Shown here in pieces: positions 1-12,819 of a stretch of DNA of 64,000 nt (positions within the stretch are counted from its first letter, which is position 1; each line of letters opens with the position of its first letter). The stretch lies in assembly GCA_018907035.1 (NCBI GenBank), contig JACCIC010000227.1, positions 331,001 through 395,000 on the forward strand, read 5' to 3'. The notes under the pieces are model-generated. The model made no database searches and was not told the DNA's origin. It saw only the letters and a program-made list of their open reading frames with translations. The position numbers and the translations under genes are program-made. This DNA comes from Sycobia sp. Sy_11 (taxonomy: Eukaryota; Arthropoda; Insecta; Hymenoptera; Epichrysomallidae).

Positions 1-914
1 AGCCAAAAACATCAAGTAAACAATGGAAAAGAAGAGTTTTGAAATTGCCTTGCGTTTCAACTGACTTCACTATTTCTATAGTAATACGTATTGTTGATGA
101 AACATTGTAATGAATAATAATTGGATGCCGTTTTAAACGCAAATGCGCATACGAGCGCCCCTGCATAGTATAACATTGTATAATCATAATTCTTTTCATT
201 GTTGTAGTGAAAGAAAATTTCATCTATTTATCTATTTTTGATGAAGAGAAAGTGTCAACGAGAATCTGCCGATGGACGCGCTGTTTATCTTATATAAATA
301 CATACGGCTATTTAAAACATTCAACCTTGGAATGAAATTTATGTCTATCACCTTTTTTAAATTTCTTTTGATCAATGCGAGCCGAAAAGTATTTTCGAAA
401 CAAACTACAGAGAAAACGTTTTAAGCTTCAAATTACATTTTTAATTGAATTAAATGACTTTAAATTCAATTCTTAATGACTCAAACCAAAATAATAAAAA
501 GAAAATTTTTTAAACAAAATTTATTAGGTGGTTTGTATTACATTTTAGAATTATGTATATAACTATGTTTAAGTTTTTCCCCAAAACACCTAATGAGTCA
601 TGGGTTCATCAGTCAGATAACAAGTGAGAATTTGTAAGCTTACAAAAATAAATGCAATTGTTTTATACCTGAAAATTGAACAGATTATAAAATAATGTAC
701 TAAATGCGTTCACTTATCACTGTACGTGCAATTGTACTACATGGATATGTGATTTTCTAAAGCAATCATTTGTTGGATTGCGTGAACTAAGAATAAGCTA
801 TGAAAAACATTGAAACGTAATTATATTTCAGTCGAGACGTACTTTTCAATCAAAACCTGAACTTTAAACTTAGAATAGAAGCGTGCACAATGGATTGTCA
901 TAATTATACACATA

Positions 915-985
<71 letters not shown>

Positions 986-2780
986 TAAAAAAATTTTTAA
1001 TATCGTGATAATATCGCCAAATGAAAAAATGATTATGGCGATGGTTTTTTAATAATCGTAACTCGTCACTTATGGGATATAAATTCATTTGTTTTACTGT
1101 TTAAAAGAATTGTGAATGAAGTTTATTACTTCATTATTAAAATATATGTTAAAGAATTGTTCAGCTCAATAAGTATATTCCAATTATTTATAGCATTTTA
1201 TTCACAAAAAAAATTATATTTCATTTTTTGATTAATCCTATTATTTTTGTTGTTAAATATTTGTAATAAGCCGACATCTTTTATACGATTGTAATAAGAA
1301 TTTTTCTTCAATAGAAAAAATTAAAAATAGCAAGTGCTTCTATTTCCGAGATTACCCAATCCCTTCAAATATAACATTGATTTTTTTAATACTAAAATTA
1401 ATTTTACCATTGGGCATGCTATACAAGTTATATAGTACAAATAGCTATTTTTTCTAGATTTAGTATCTATAAAATTATAGTACGAGCAAAAACTTTACTT
1501 GAATAATTATATTGTTATTTAAAACACGATTCATTTAACATTACATTTAAAGGAAAATGCTATTATAACATATAGTTAATATAAGCTAGATATTCGGTAT
1601 GTATCATAGAATAGTTCGTAAAATATCAATAAGGCTGAAGGTTTAATAAAAACAAGAAAAATTAATGAAACATGTATCTTTTATTTATCGCACTACCCAC
1701 ATCTTGGTAGCTAGTCAATCATGGGTTTGTTTTTTGTACAAACATGTATTATAAAAGCAGATACAGTGAACGATCCTTTTTTACAACGAGTAGATGATAA
1801 TGATAAAATAATGAAGTTTTACACATATGCGGTAGATGAATAATTTTCGGCCATGTCGCATGTCGAGCAGTCTTTGAGCGTTGCAGAATAAAGTGTTAGG
1901 AGGAGGAGAAGAGAGAGAGAGAGGGAGGCGGAACGAAATCGCCACGAATGCGCCCGCAGTTATATGACGAGTTGCACCATTGACAAAGGCGAACGATGAT
2001 AAAAATTTTAACTCAATCCACATTGACCAGGCCCAACTGCGATTTACGCTATTTATATTCATCTTCTCTCTTGCTCATCCGACAAAGAAGCTCTAGTGGA
2101 GAAAAAATAACGTGGCTGAGCTTTGTCGGGACTTTGCTATGCATTGCCAAACCTTCCCATATATTGCTAAACATGTCAAATTAGTATGCTTAGACAACTC
2201 TGGGAATGCTCAGTAAAGTTTGACAAAGTCTTACATTATTTATGCATAGATGAATTCTGGCAACATTATAGAAAAAAACTAATGAAAAAAAAAATTAATA
2301 AAGGTATATCAAACTTTGTCAAATGTTGACAATATTTGACGAAGTTCGGTAAAGACTGACAATTTCGAAATAGAATGTCTAGTAAAGTCCGTTCGCAGAT
2401 AATTTCTACAATGTATAAAGAAAGATTTTTGCAATTTTACCAAAACTTTTCCCGACGTCAACGATCTTTGCGCAAACTTGGCCAGTCTTGGCTAAACAAT
2501 GCTAAGTATTTGACACATTCAGCTGTGATTGGCAAAGTCTGGCCATATTTTGAAATTGAATCCTGCTATGAGGAGCAAAGATGTTTAGAGAACCAACGGA
2601 AAAAGAAAAAATAGAGGGAAAAGAAGAATCTGGCTCTGCCGAACGTACGCGCTGGAACACGGCATGTATCATGTAGACGGAAATCCCTCCCAATGCCCGA
2701 GTTCGAAATTTTCTTTTATTTTCTCGTCAGCCGACGTGCGCGCGTCTCCGCGGGGACGGAAAGGAGAGGCGGTGCGACGG
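1..2780. other. AT-rich gene-free stretch
   Basis: I see no convincing coding exon here. A composite (CATA)n/(TA)n microsatellite lies at about 911-983 and a short GA tract at about 1911-1925. From about 2080 to 2560 similar words such as TTTGACAAAGT, TTTGTCAAA and TTGGCAAAGTCTGG recur in both orientations, which suggests a decayed repeat. Short open frames near 1781-2614 lack splice context, homology or codon structure. Confidence 0.6.
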
Positions 2781-2827
2781 TATATTGCGCGCACAGATCC
2801 TTACGGATAGCTGGACGGAGCGGCCGT

Positions 2828-3784
2828 CTAGGCGCTCTCGACCGCGATCGCCTCGCTGTCCTGGTGAAGGCCCTCGGACTTGGAGGGCACCGGGGCCACC
2901 GGGTGGAGACCGGCGTACGACCAGCCGGCCGGCAGGAGGGCCTCGCTCGCTACGACCGGGGCGGGCGCGGCCACGACCGGGGCCGCGGCAGCGACGAGGG
3001 GAGCCGCGGCGGCCACCGGGGCGTAGATCGGCTGGTGGTACTCCTCGACGATCTTGGCGCTCTTGTGGATCTGGAAGCGGCTCTGGTGCGAGGTCGCCAC
3101 GGGTACGTGGTGGATCGCGGCGGCGTGATGCACGACGGCCGTGGCGACGGGCTCGTGGTGCGCCAGCGGGATCAGGCCCGGGCTGCGCTTCTTACGGAGG
3201 ACGAAGGCCGGGTGGACGGGGGCGGCGGCGGCGGCGGCGACGAGGTGCGTGGCCCCGACGACCGGCACGGCGTGATGGGTGATCAGCTGCGCGTCGTTGT
3301 GGATTTGGAAGCGGCTCTGGTGGGAGGTGGCCACGGGCACGTGGTGGATCGTGGCCGCGACCGCGGGCACCACGGGCAGGAGGGCGCCGCGCTTCTTGCG
3401 CAGCAGGTGGGCGAGGGTCTGGACGGTGCCGTGGGAGTGGGCCTCGACGCGGGCGTCGTGGGCGAGCGGCAGGACCTGGGGAGCGGCCGCGAGGGCGAGC
3501 TGGCCGGCCGGGAGGTTGCTGCCGGCGGCGCGGAACCCGAGCTCGTCCGCCACGTAGTTGACGGTCTGGAGGAGGCCGTGGGCGTCGACGTAGCTGTACG
3601 AGCCGGAGGTCGTGCCGTCGAGGCTGCGGTACTCGGTCTTGGCCGACGGGCCGCCGGAGTAGCTGTAGCCGTACTCGCCGGTGGCCGTGTTCTGCGCCTG
3701 GGACAGCTGGGGCAGCAGCTCGACCTGGTGCACGTTAGCTAATAGTCCGGCGCAGGCCGAGGCGACCATAAGTGGCAGAAGAAT
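2828..3784 (-). CDS. Cuticular protein with R&R-type chitin-binding domain (3' coding exon)
   Basis: This encodes a secreted structural protein of the insect cuticle. Counting from the first Met in the exon (3769), residues 1-12 are the end of a hydrophobic signal peptide. Residues about 31-87 form the chitin-binding 4 (Rebers-Riddiford type) domain, with GEYGYSYSGG, then YSYVDAHGLLQTVNYVADE and a closing GFRAAGSNLP. The rest is Ala/Val/Pro/His-rich. A motif HHVPVATSHQSRFQIH occurs twice, and two basic clusters (LLRKKRGALL, VLRKKRSPGL) resemble furin-type cleavage sites. A splice acceptor (pyrimidine run ending CAG) sits just before 3784 and the frame is open up to it, so the true start is probably in a short upstream exon not located here, as is usual for cuticle genes. 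The exon is strikingly GC-rich against AT-rich flanks, and the long open frames on the opposite strand are shadows of it. Confidence 0.9.
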   Translation of the reverse strand: MLLPLMVASACAGLLANVHQVELLPQLSQAQNTATGEYGYSYSGGPSAKTEYRSLDGTTSGSYSYVDAHGLLQTVNYVADELGFRAAGSNLPAGQLALAAAPQVLPLAHDARVEAHSHGTVQTLAHLLRKKRGALLPVVPAVAATIHHVPVATSHQSRFQIHNDAQLITHHAVPVVGATHLVAAAAAAPVHPAFVLRKKRSPGLIPLAHHEPVATAVVHHAAAIHHVPVATSHQSRFQIHKSAKIVEEYHQPIYAPVAAAAPLVAAAAPVVAAPAPVVASEALLPAGWSYAGLHPVAPVPSKSEGLHQDSEAIAVESA

Positions 3785-6180
3785 CTGAAAGAGGAAAATA
3801 ATTACGGTCAGCTTCTCTGATGGTTTTTAATCGCCTTCTTCTCAATTTTCCTTTATATAAACTGGAAAACGCGAAAATAACAGCTATAAAAAACAGCTAT
3901 TAAAATACGTAGAATTTGTAAAAGTAATTGCGTCAATGAAACAATTGTTTCGATTGAATAAATTTGCTGTATTTTAATATTTTCTTCATTAGAACCTCGA
4001 AAAGATGCATTGGAATAATCCACAAAATTATTTCAATTCAAACAAATATTAGTCATTTTTAACTGTACAGATAAGCATTTATTTATATTTATATTATCTT
4101 ATTGTACGTACATTATATATTTCTTTAACTTATTAATCGTTAAACTGAAGCAATTTAATTTATATTCCAATTCCAACTACTAAGAACTGAAGAAAACAAA
4201 ATTGTATATAATTAATAATTAGTTTAATGTGCTGTTCACTTAAAGAAAACAGGATTAAACTAATTGGACGTTTTTGTATTATGTCACATTGATTGCATAT
4301 GCTTTAAATTGCGTTCATTCATTCTAAGCTATCACGTATAATTTCAAATCAACTCAAATTTTGTCAAACAGTTGCTTCCAATAGTAGCAAATAATTTTAA
4401 GTAATATCAACTAATGAAGAGAAATGCAACAACGTATACAGTTGATTTGAACATGATTTTAAATAATTTCAACAGTCGTTTTGAAAGATTTCAACATAAA
4501 AAAGGATTGGTAATTGAAGCCAACTTGTTATTAGTCAAGTCAGAAATTACGAGTCAATAACGTAAAAGAGGATTGAACATTTTAAAATTATGTAATCGAC
4601 AAACTTAACCATTTTGCTTTGATAAACAATTTTACAAAACCAATTGTAAATAGAACCATTATTAATTATAAATAGAACTTAATTATAATTGTATTTAACT
4701 TTAATTATAAATGTATATTCTCATATTACCAATAATAAAAAAAACATAAAACCTATTCTTTGTTAAACAGCTTGAATTGGTAAAGCTGTTAAATTGATGA
4801 CTGATTTCCTAAATTACGAGTTTTATCGGTCACCCTGACGAATTCATTGACAAATCCCATCGATCCTATTTTTATCCTGAATTAATATTATATAAAGTCA
4901 AATATTATTTAAGAATTAATAATAATTCGCTAGACAAAATTTCGTGCTTTCTGAGACCGAATAGCTCCTGGAGCCAACGACGGTATAAAATTTATATCTA
5001 ACTAAATTTAAAAAAAAAATATCATAGGTTTATCGCAGGAGAAAGGAAATAAACAAGTTTTGAGTAAGAGTTATTATATAGTCGAACGCATCTGCGCCGA
5101 ATGATCGTCGCAGGCTTACACCATTACGCACGGATACAAAGAGTTGGCAATTTACTTGCTAACTTTTTAATAACTAACTGAAGATTATTAGCCATTATTT
5201 GATGATTTTAACGATAAAAACGAGTAAAGTTAACTATCAGAAGTTCGTAAAGAAGTTAACTAATAAAATTGTTAATGTAAGCAGGGTGGTTAGAAGGCCT
5301 ACACTAATATACTAGAAGGAGTACATTAATTCAGTAATTCGAGATCCAGTCACGGTCTCGACCGATCGATACAAGCCCACCTCTGCAAAACTCAGCATGT
5401 CCTTTTTTATAGAAACACGATTATTTAGAAACAGAAATAGTGCGACTTTAAGTAATATAAAAAATTCTATGATAATTTATTAAAAATTCTGTAATTCCAG
5501 ATAGTTACTGTTCTCGATTCCATTGATGAAACTATAATAAACTAGTACTTCTTCCATTTGAATCGTACCAGTAACAGTATTATCTGGCGCCTCGTTTCTT
5601 ATGACACTTAAAGTACCTATAGGTTAACAATTTTGTAGGCTTTGGTATAAAAGAAATCCACCTCAATTACGATACCAATCAGCCTGTTGGTGTCTCAAGA
5701 TAGCGCTAGAAAACTTTACCTTTTGCTTGCGAAACAGATACTACTATGAATATTAAAAAAAAGGAATTTATGACAGATTAATTAAAAAATCTCATACGTA
5801 TTTAAAAAAAATTAAATAGTTAATCGATATATTTGAATTTTTAATCATTATTTTTTTAATTTCATTTACTTTGTTAAAGCGATTCAATGCATATTAATAT
5901 GAATAAATGTTTATTGGTAATAATTATTAATAATTATATAAAGTTAATTATTTGTATTGTATTACATTTAGATTAACTATATATAATAAAATTAATTTAA
6001 ATATACACTTAATACAAATTAAATGTATAATTTCCTTTGCATAGCTGTTATTATCAAAATGTTCATCAAGCCAATTTTTTCTAATCAACTCAAGTATTCA
6101 TAAAAATTACCAATTTAATATAGTTATTGTCAAACTTGCCCGTTTTTATTGGTAACCGCAATGAACTAATTTAGAAATCT
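3785..6180. other. AT-rich intergenic or intronic DNA
   Basis: No coding exon was recognised. It may hold the first intron and a short first exon of the cuticle gene (minus strand), but no ATG plus GT donor that joins in phase was convincing. A decayed SINE lies at about 5297-5380. Confidence 0.5.
5297..5380 (+). mobile_element. Old tRNA-derived SINE fragment
   Basis: The stretch starting GCCTAC and running through GAAGGAGTAC to GGTCTCGACCGATCGATACA aligns with the head of the better preserved SINE at 15753-15964 (minus strand there: GCCTACG, GAAGGACTAC, GGTCTCGGCCGATTGATACA). The internal promoter B-box region is degenerate (GAGATCCAGTCACGG). No poly(A) tail or target duplication was found, so this is a decayed partial copy. 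Confidence 0.55.
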
Positions 6181-6208
6181 AACAATAAACCTTCTTCGTT
6201 ATATAAAC

Positions 6209-6240
6209 GTGTGTGTGTGCGTGTGTGTGTGTGTGTGTGT
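6209..6240. repeat. (GT)n microsatellite
   Basis: Nearly pure GT dinucleotide repeat with one GC interruption. Confidence 0.9.
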
Positions 6241-6439
6241 AGGTCTGTATATTATACTCACGAGGGACTGCATCGTTGCTTCGTGACGTTGATCTCGTTG
6301 CGTGGTGTGGCGATGCTCGTGGATTAAGGACCGGGCGGCTAATGTGCTTTAGTTCGGCCGGGATTTTCACTTATATACTACTCGTGGGCCGGCCCCTCGC
6401 GTTGTCCGGCACGCGGCGCGCCGGCGATATATATATATA

Positions 6440-6474
6440 TATAAATACGGTCCACAACGGACCCCCACATCAGG
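6440..6474 (+). promoter_or_regulatory. Candidate core promoter (TATA plus Inr)
   Basis: TATAAATA at 6440-6447 is followed 32 bases later by an arthropod-type initiator ATCAGG with its A at 6472. The surroundings (6240-7060) are GC-rich and CpG-rich compared with the AT-rich flanks. No downstream plus-strand coding exon was recognised, so the transcript it might start is unknown. The TATA lies at the edge of a short (TA)n run and could be accidental. Confidence 0.3.
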
Positions 6475-6550
6475 AACCAAAGCGCAGCGTCCGACACAGG
6501 TTCATCCGCTGAAGGACGCGCTTGGAGCGCAACGCGACGCGCGAACGTAC

Positions 6551-6554
<4 letters not shown>

Positions 6555-6609
<55 letters not shown>
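6555..6609. repeat. (TA)n microsatellite
   Basis: Pure AT dinucleotide tract. It generates spurious Tyr-Ile open frames in several phases. Confidence 0.95.
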
Positions 6610-6610
<1 letters not shown>

Positions 6611-7445
6611 TTACTCCACCTATAGATCCCGCTCACTTCGCGTTGTTTTTCTCCTCTCATTTCTTTTACCCCGTGCGCGCGAGCCTCTTCCTTTCTTCTC
6701 GTTCAATATATTTTCCCTCCTCCCTTCGACCGCGTCGATGCGCTGCGCAGGAGGGCGCTTTATCTTGCCCGCCTTGCCCGTGTTATTATATCTATATATG
6801 CATATTGGGCCCCTCTGACGCGCGTTCGAAGCGCGCGGGCGCATCTGCGATGTTTATCTTTCTCTCTCTTTCTCTCTCACGCACTTCCATCAAGTCGAGC
6901 CGCGTGCGCCCGGTGCGTCCGGTTCTGCGGTTATACGTATACATATATGGATACGTGCGTGTATGTAACTATCGCATCAGGTGCGCAACGTGACGAAACG
7001 CATTGTATACTGTCTATACGCATCTGTATTCTGTCCGTCGAGTACGCGGTTTCGACCAAAGGTGGGCGCGTTTATTGGGGAAATCCAGGCGTGATGGTTC
7101 GTTGAATGGGACATCCATTTTTTGAAAGTTTTTTCATGAAAATAATTGTTTACAAAAACGAAATTTTTTTTTTTGATAATATGTCTATAGAGAATGATAA
7201 AACTTCCAAGGGTTTTTTTCAATTTTAGTTTATTGCTAAGCTTTGATACAAGTATTTGCATAATCATTTCAATATTTAATTATTACTATTATTATCTTAC
7301 TAATCATTTTATTTAAAATAACATTTAAAATTTTATATGATACCTATTTTTAAATTCTGTTAAAAAATGATCACTGCAGTGTTAAAAATTATTCAAACAC
7401 TTACAGCAAGGCTTGAGATAATTTTAATTTAACATTTCAAGTTAA

Positions 7446-7448
<3 letters not shown>

Positions 7449-7481
<33 letters not shown>
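7449..7481. repeat. (CA)n microsatellite
   Basis: Pure CA repeat. Confidence 0.95.
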
Positions 7482-7483
<2 letters not shown>

Positions 7484-9241
7484 ATATACGCTAGTTTTTA
7501 GCTATTTTAAAATATTCATTTGCACAAAAATATAATTCGTTATAATGCAAAAATCATTTTATATCAATGAACGAAACTTTTTTATATTGGAACAATAATA
7601 TATTTTATCTATACAGGGATGATTTTTCTTTAATTTGCTTAATTCCTACTTCGTCGACCCTAGTGGCGGCACTCTATACTGTTGAGTTCTACCAAGTTGT
7701 TCGTCTAATTGATTGGTCTATTTATGTTCACCTTTAAATCCATTTCTTCTTACTATTGCATTTTCCGCATGACGAATCTCATTTTCGAAGCGACCGCTTT
7801 AGCCAATCCCAGTTTGACGGCAAGTTTTAGCGATGGCTGTATGAAATATATGATGTAAAACTTCAGAAAATGTTCGTGTCCATGTATACGTGATATATAA
7901 GTGCCGGTCCAAGTGCACCGTCTTCGGCGGGACTTTGCGAGGAGCAACGCAGCGCGCGCCGCCGCCGTGGGGGACGAGCTATTGCGTCCCTCGACTTTCC
8001 TTGGGAAAATGCGCACGCCGACCTCGCGGGGCAAAATCAAGCGCATACGTGTACATGTGACGCAAGTGCGCGCAAGCGCGATTACGAGACGAAACTAATG
8101 TATCTTACTAAAAAAAATATAAGCACTATGAATGATATAACGGAAGCGTCGCATATATATATGCGTCGAAGAAAAAGACGCAACTTTACCGTAACTTTTG
8201 ACCACGTTTTACGTGCGAGACAAGACCCGTCTCGATTCGCTGAAACCCGTCAATTTTGTATACAGAATTATTAATAAAAGGTGGACGCGCGAAATTATTA
8301 CTTGACAAAGCTTAGTTTACTGTATTGAAGCGATCCTCTTGTATATAAACACTATTTAATATTTAATATTGTAAATAAATAAATGAATATTTTTCATTTC
8401 CAAACCATGTATACTAAAACAATTGCAATTTCTTAAATAGTATTATATTTTTCACCACTCATATGAATTATATTTAATTCTACAAGTTCGTATTCACGAG
8501 AAAATTTAAAAGCTTCTCTTATAATTAATTTATGACAAAAATGTAATTGAAAAAGAGTAAAAAATGTAATATATTACATATAATAAAATAGCACACGTTC
8601 AGTGTATAAAGTTTGAAAAATATATCGATTATCTTTGAAAAGAATTAGCATAACCTGTACTAGTATCCATTTGATATTTTAATTGAACTGCGAATTAATT
8701 TTAATTCAAAATTATTTATAGAGGCACGGGGTATTTTAGTATTCGGTCGAGAACCTAATATTTTTCCGCCGAATACAATTTTTATTGAACCCAATTATAA
8801 TTAGCTTTAAATTATTCGGTTTATTAAAAAAACTCGTATATATTGTTTAACAATTAAATTTGAAAATAATGATATATCATTCCTGTGTAGAACGGATAAT
8901 ACCTTTTCAGTTAACATTCGACATAAGCTTATATTCTCTACCTGGATCTTCAATTCAGACCTTTGATTCGTTTTGTTACAATAATACCTAATTTATCTTA
9001 CAGGAATAAGTTCACCGACAAATTTCAAAGTTGAAATTTTTTCGACAACAATTGTTTCTTATTTTGATATAACAAATCAACTAATAATGGATTAGCAATA
9101 TTTTATCATTTAGAATATGGGCTTATCTTTGAAATACTTCTAAACTGGGCAGTTTAAACAGTTTACAAGTTTTATGATAGTTAGAAACGAAAATGTTGAA
9201 ATCTTATTATCTAATTTTTTAGATTGTTATAATATCAATAT

Positions 9242-9244
<3 letters not shown>

Positions 9245-9290
<46 letters not shown>
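9245..9290. repeat. (TA)n microsatellite
   Basis: Pure AT dinucleotide tract. Confidence 0.95.
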
Positions 9291-9291
<1 letters not shown>

Positions 9292-9598
9292 CTATCCTTT
9301 TACATCGAGTCATTTCAAAAAATTCCAGCGCAACCGACACATACAGGTACACGCGCACACACACAAAGAAAAATGTTCAGTCCATCTCGAATACGTATAA
9401 AAAATTGACAAATGAAAAGAGTTCCTTTGTTAAAATCCAGGAAGAAGATTCGACTCGCCAGTTGATAAAAGTCAACATATATTTCATTCTATTTTGATCA
9501 TATTGTATATATAATAAAAAACATTTAATAACTACTTCACTCCTTTCGAAAGAGAACCGCTTCGAACGTTATTCTTTGCTTTTTAATTGTTTATGCTA

Positions 9599-9601
9599 AC
9601 A

Positions 9602-9652
<51 letters not shown>
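9599..9652. repeat. Compound (CA)n/(CG)n microsatellite
   Basis: CA repeat interrupted by a GCGCGCGC segment. The alternating purine-pyrimidine run is the kind of sequence that can adopt Z-DNA. Confidence 0.9.
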
Positions 9653-11452
9653 TAACAATAGTATATAAAGTAATTTTTATTTTCATTCTGATTCAATAGG
9701 GGTAACTATCAACAAGGACATTTTGACTGCCTTTATTAAATTCTAAACTTATTTTGTATTACTGTAAGACCAATAAAAACATATATATTGAGAACGTGGT
9801 CACGCACGTCATTATAACCCGAATCCACGCCGACGACGATCGAAAGGTGGACCGTTATAATTTGAGCGCTCAACAAGCACCCAGTGCGACCTTGATCTCC
9901 CGACCGATACAAGAGCGGGAGCTTGCGTATTCCATTAACTAGCGCTATATATATGTATATATCATGCGGGGAAAGCAACGAAGGGTAAGAGGGTAGAGGT
10001 GAGATTCAAAGAGATTCAAAACCACCCGACTGCCTTGCGTACTAATGATGGCGTTTCGCGCGCATATAGTACTAGGATGTTTGAGGCAATTGGTTACCTA
10101 CACACACGCGCGCGCGCACGCATACATAGCTTACCTTTCCATCCCCCTCTCTGTTTCTGATGCGCGATGCTTGTCCTCGCCAATGTATATACAAAAATAG
10201 CCTCCGTGCGCGTGTTACGAAGTACAAAATGCGGCGCACATAAAGTTTGTCGCAGTAATTGGGTGGAGTTGCTGTTCGATGTAAACTCGGCCTCGAATAC
10301 AATCAGATATTGTAAGCTCGACCCTTTTTTTCAGCGAGATGCCTCCGAGTTACGGTGCGACCATACTAACAAGCGAATGCGTGAAACAATACAACTTTTT
10401 GAATAATAGAATATTGTTTCAAAATAAATCAATAAACGAATCATACCCTTATCAGTAAAGAAAATTTTAAACTTAATTTTTTTACATTTTCCGCACGCTA
10501 ATGATTTCAACGCTTTCAGCCAGTTTTGCCATTGGCCACTAGCTGGGGACTTTTTTTCAAATATTATCTCAAACCTGCTGAAGCTTGAATTGTCGCACTC
10601 AACTTTCGAGGAATTTCTAATCAGTCGATGCCTTCTTGTTTTTACAGCTTGTCATTTTAGCAATATTTTTTCTTGCACTATAAGATGTCCTTTGTATGTT
10701 TTCTCGAAGCATTTACATTCATTAAACGTTATAAGTATATTATCGCTCTCATTCATTAAGTGAATTTTTTGCACTTACGAAATACACAAATGTATATTAC
10801 TCATTTGAAACAAATTAATCCGAAGTGAGCGAATCTTAATCCGTCGCTCGGGGAGTTGTGAATGGATTTTGTAACTTTTCGTCCGTTAAAACAAAAAAAT
10901 AATAATAAAAGAAATACGATTGCGGGAAAAATCAGTAGTTCCAAGTGTGCCTCTCTCCATAGAACTTATTATATAACGAGAGGCGCAGCTGCCCCTTATC
11001 CAGATAGTTCTTTATACGCGAGACAAGGGCTTTTTATGCTCGGTAATAAAGCTTTAACCTATAGTTCCAGTTTGAATTTAATTTATTCAAGAAACGAATA
11101 ACTCCGATAATTTCAGAGTTATATACCCTTAGCTTAGGCGGTTTACATTTTATAACTGGTATATACGTACGATTGTTCGGCCGAAAAGGATTAAAAATTA
11201 TTTTTCGCTACGGAGAATTTTTTGAAAATTTTTTCTAGTACCCTTCTGACAAACTTGTTCTTATCTAGATGATAGGTTTTATATTGATACATATAGTTAA
11301 ATAATCTAGGAAATAATTATAACGCTTTTTGTTTATAATTTTATCTTGTAAAATAAATTTACTTATTATGATAGAATTTCATATAAATACTTTCTATGAA
11401 AAAGGTTTATCGAGAATTCAAAAAATTAATGCAGTTTACATTAAATTAAGGG

Positions 11453-11453
<1 letters not shown>

Positions 11454-11499
<46 letters not shown>
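11454..11499. repeat. (TA)n microsatellite
   Basis: Pure AT dinucleotide tract. Confidence 0.95.
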
Positions 11500-11502
<3 letters not shown>

Positions 11503-12762
11503 GCATACATAAAATCACAATTTTTTACATAGTATATATTACTCTGGCTAATTATATTTATATAGTTAACAAGTTATAATTACATTCTACTGTGTATCGC
11601 TGTACATAACGATGCGCCTAACGAAGAGTAGCCCTTTTTGCGACGAGCAGTCGCGCAATTAACAATTCGCGGCAAAAAGTATATAGCAGACAGTGCGGTC
11701 AGTTCACTGCGACCGAAAAGCAGGATACGAAATTCCATTCCCGCGACAAAAACTATCGCAACTCAATTCCCGTAGTTGTTCATCGCAAGGACAGAAATTC
11801 TGTTTAACATTTTATCTTTCGTGCAAAAATAAGAATTCGTTAGAGAGGCATCATATCTATCCACTTCAAAAGGTATTGTAAAACGCATTACACATAAATT
11901 ATTCTGATTTAACGTGAAGCTACGAATGGGTAATTATGTACTAGAGAACCGAAACGTACGTGCGAATTTTATTCTATATATTGAGATTTCAATCAACGAA
12001 AAAATCAAGATTAAAATTTTTGTTCGTTTAATAGAATAGGTCATAATTCTATTCATATTAAATTATTATTTTCGACAGTGGTCATACCAATCTACCTATT
12101 AAAATATTCAAATTAGATTTATATCTTCTATATCCAACTAATATTCCTGGTATCTACCGAATGCTTCGCATTATTGCAAATTATTATTAAAGTGATGGTT
12201 AAATAACGTGTTGTATTTATTCCTTCACTTAATTAATTCATTAAAAATTCATTAAAAATCATTTAGGATACGAATTTCGGACTATTGGTACATCTTTTTT
12301 AGGATAGCCAGATGCTGATGGTACACACCTAGATTATTTAGTTTTTTTCTTCAATTATTCGTGCTTGTAATAAAAATACGATTTTTTAAGTAAATTTACT
12401 TTTTGTCGATACTATAATTTAACAGATAATAGATAATCCATAATAATTAGTTATTTGAAAATTTTAACTATTTTAACATATGCAATATGGTCATGCAATC
12501 CTCATTTAGTTATTTATTGGTACATTAAGCTTACTATCGACATAATAAAAAATAAAAACACGTAATCTGATTAAATCAATCGATAATTCGTACATAATAT
12601 ACATATTACAGTTTCTGGTTCAATTGTACGATTGCGAAACCGCATGTCAGAACGGGTTGTCTGAAAAATTCTGCGTAGCTCTCCACGTTCATGTAAAATA
12701 CGATCGTTTCGCGAAAAAAATTTTATATGTATAATAAACAAAAATTATGCTATATACAATGC

Positions 12763-12769
<7 letters not shown>

Positions 12770-12816
<47 letters not shown>
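12770..12816. repeat. (TA)n microsatellite
   Basis: AT dinucleotide tract. Confidence 0.95.

Positions 12817-12819
<3 letters not shown>

Noticed and set aside
2693..3742. Long plus-strand frames (349, 165 and 92 codons) opposite the cuticle gene
   Set aside because: They are Gly/Arg/Asp-rich antisense shadows of GC-rich Ala/Val/His codons of the cuticle exon and show no domain.
6522..6993. Tyr-Ile repeat frames over (TA)n tracts (also at 13604-14074, 30140-30719, 44642, 52287 and elsewhere)
   Set aside because: ATATAT translates as a stop-free Tyr-Ile run in both AT frames; flanking residues show no homology.
11676..11704. TATATAG followed by TCAGTT as a core promoter
   Set aside because: The spacing is about 21 bases, too short for a TATA to Inr pair, and no gene follows.
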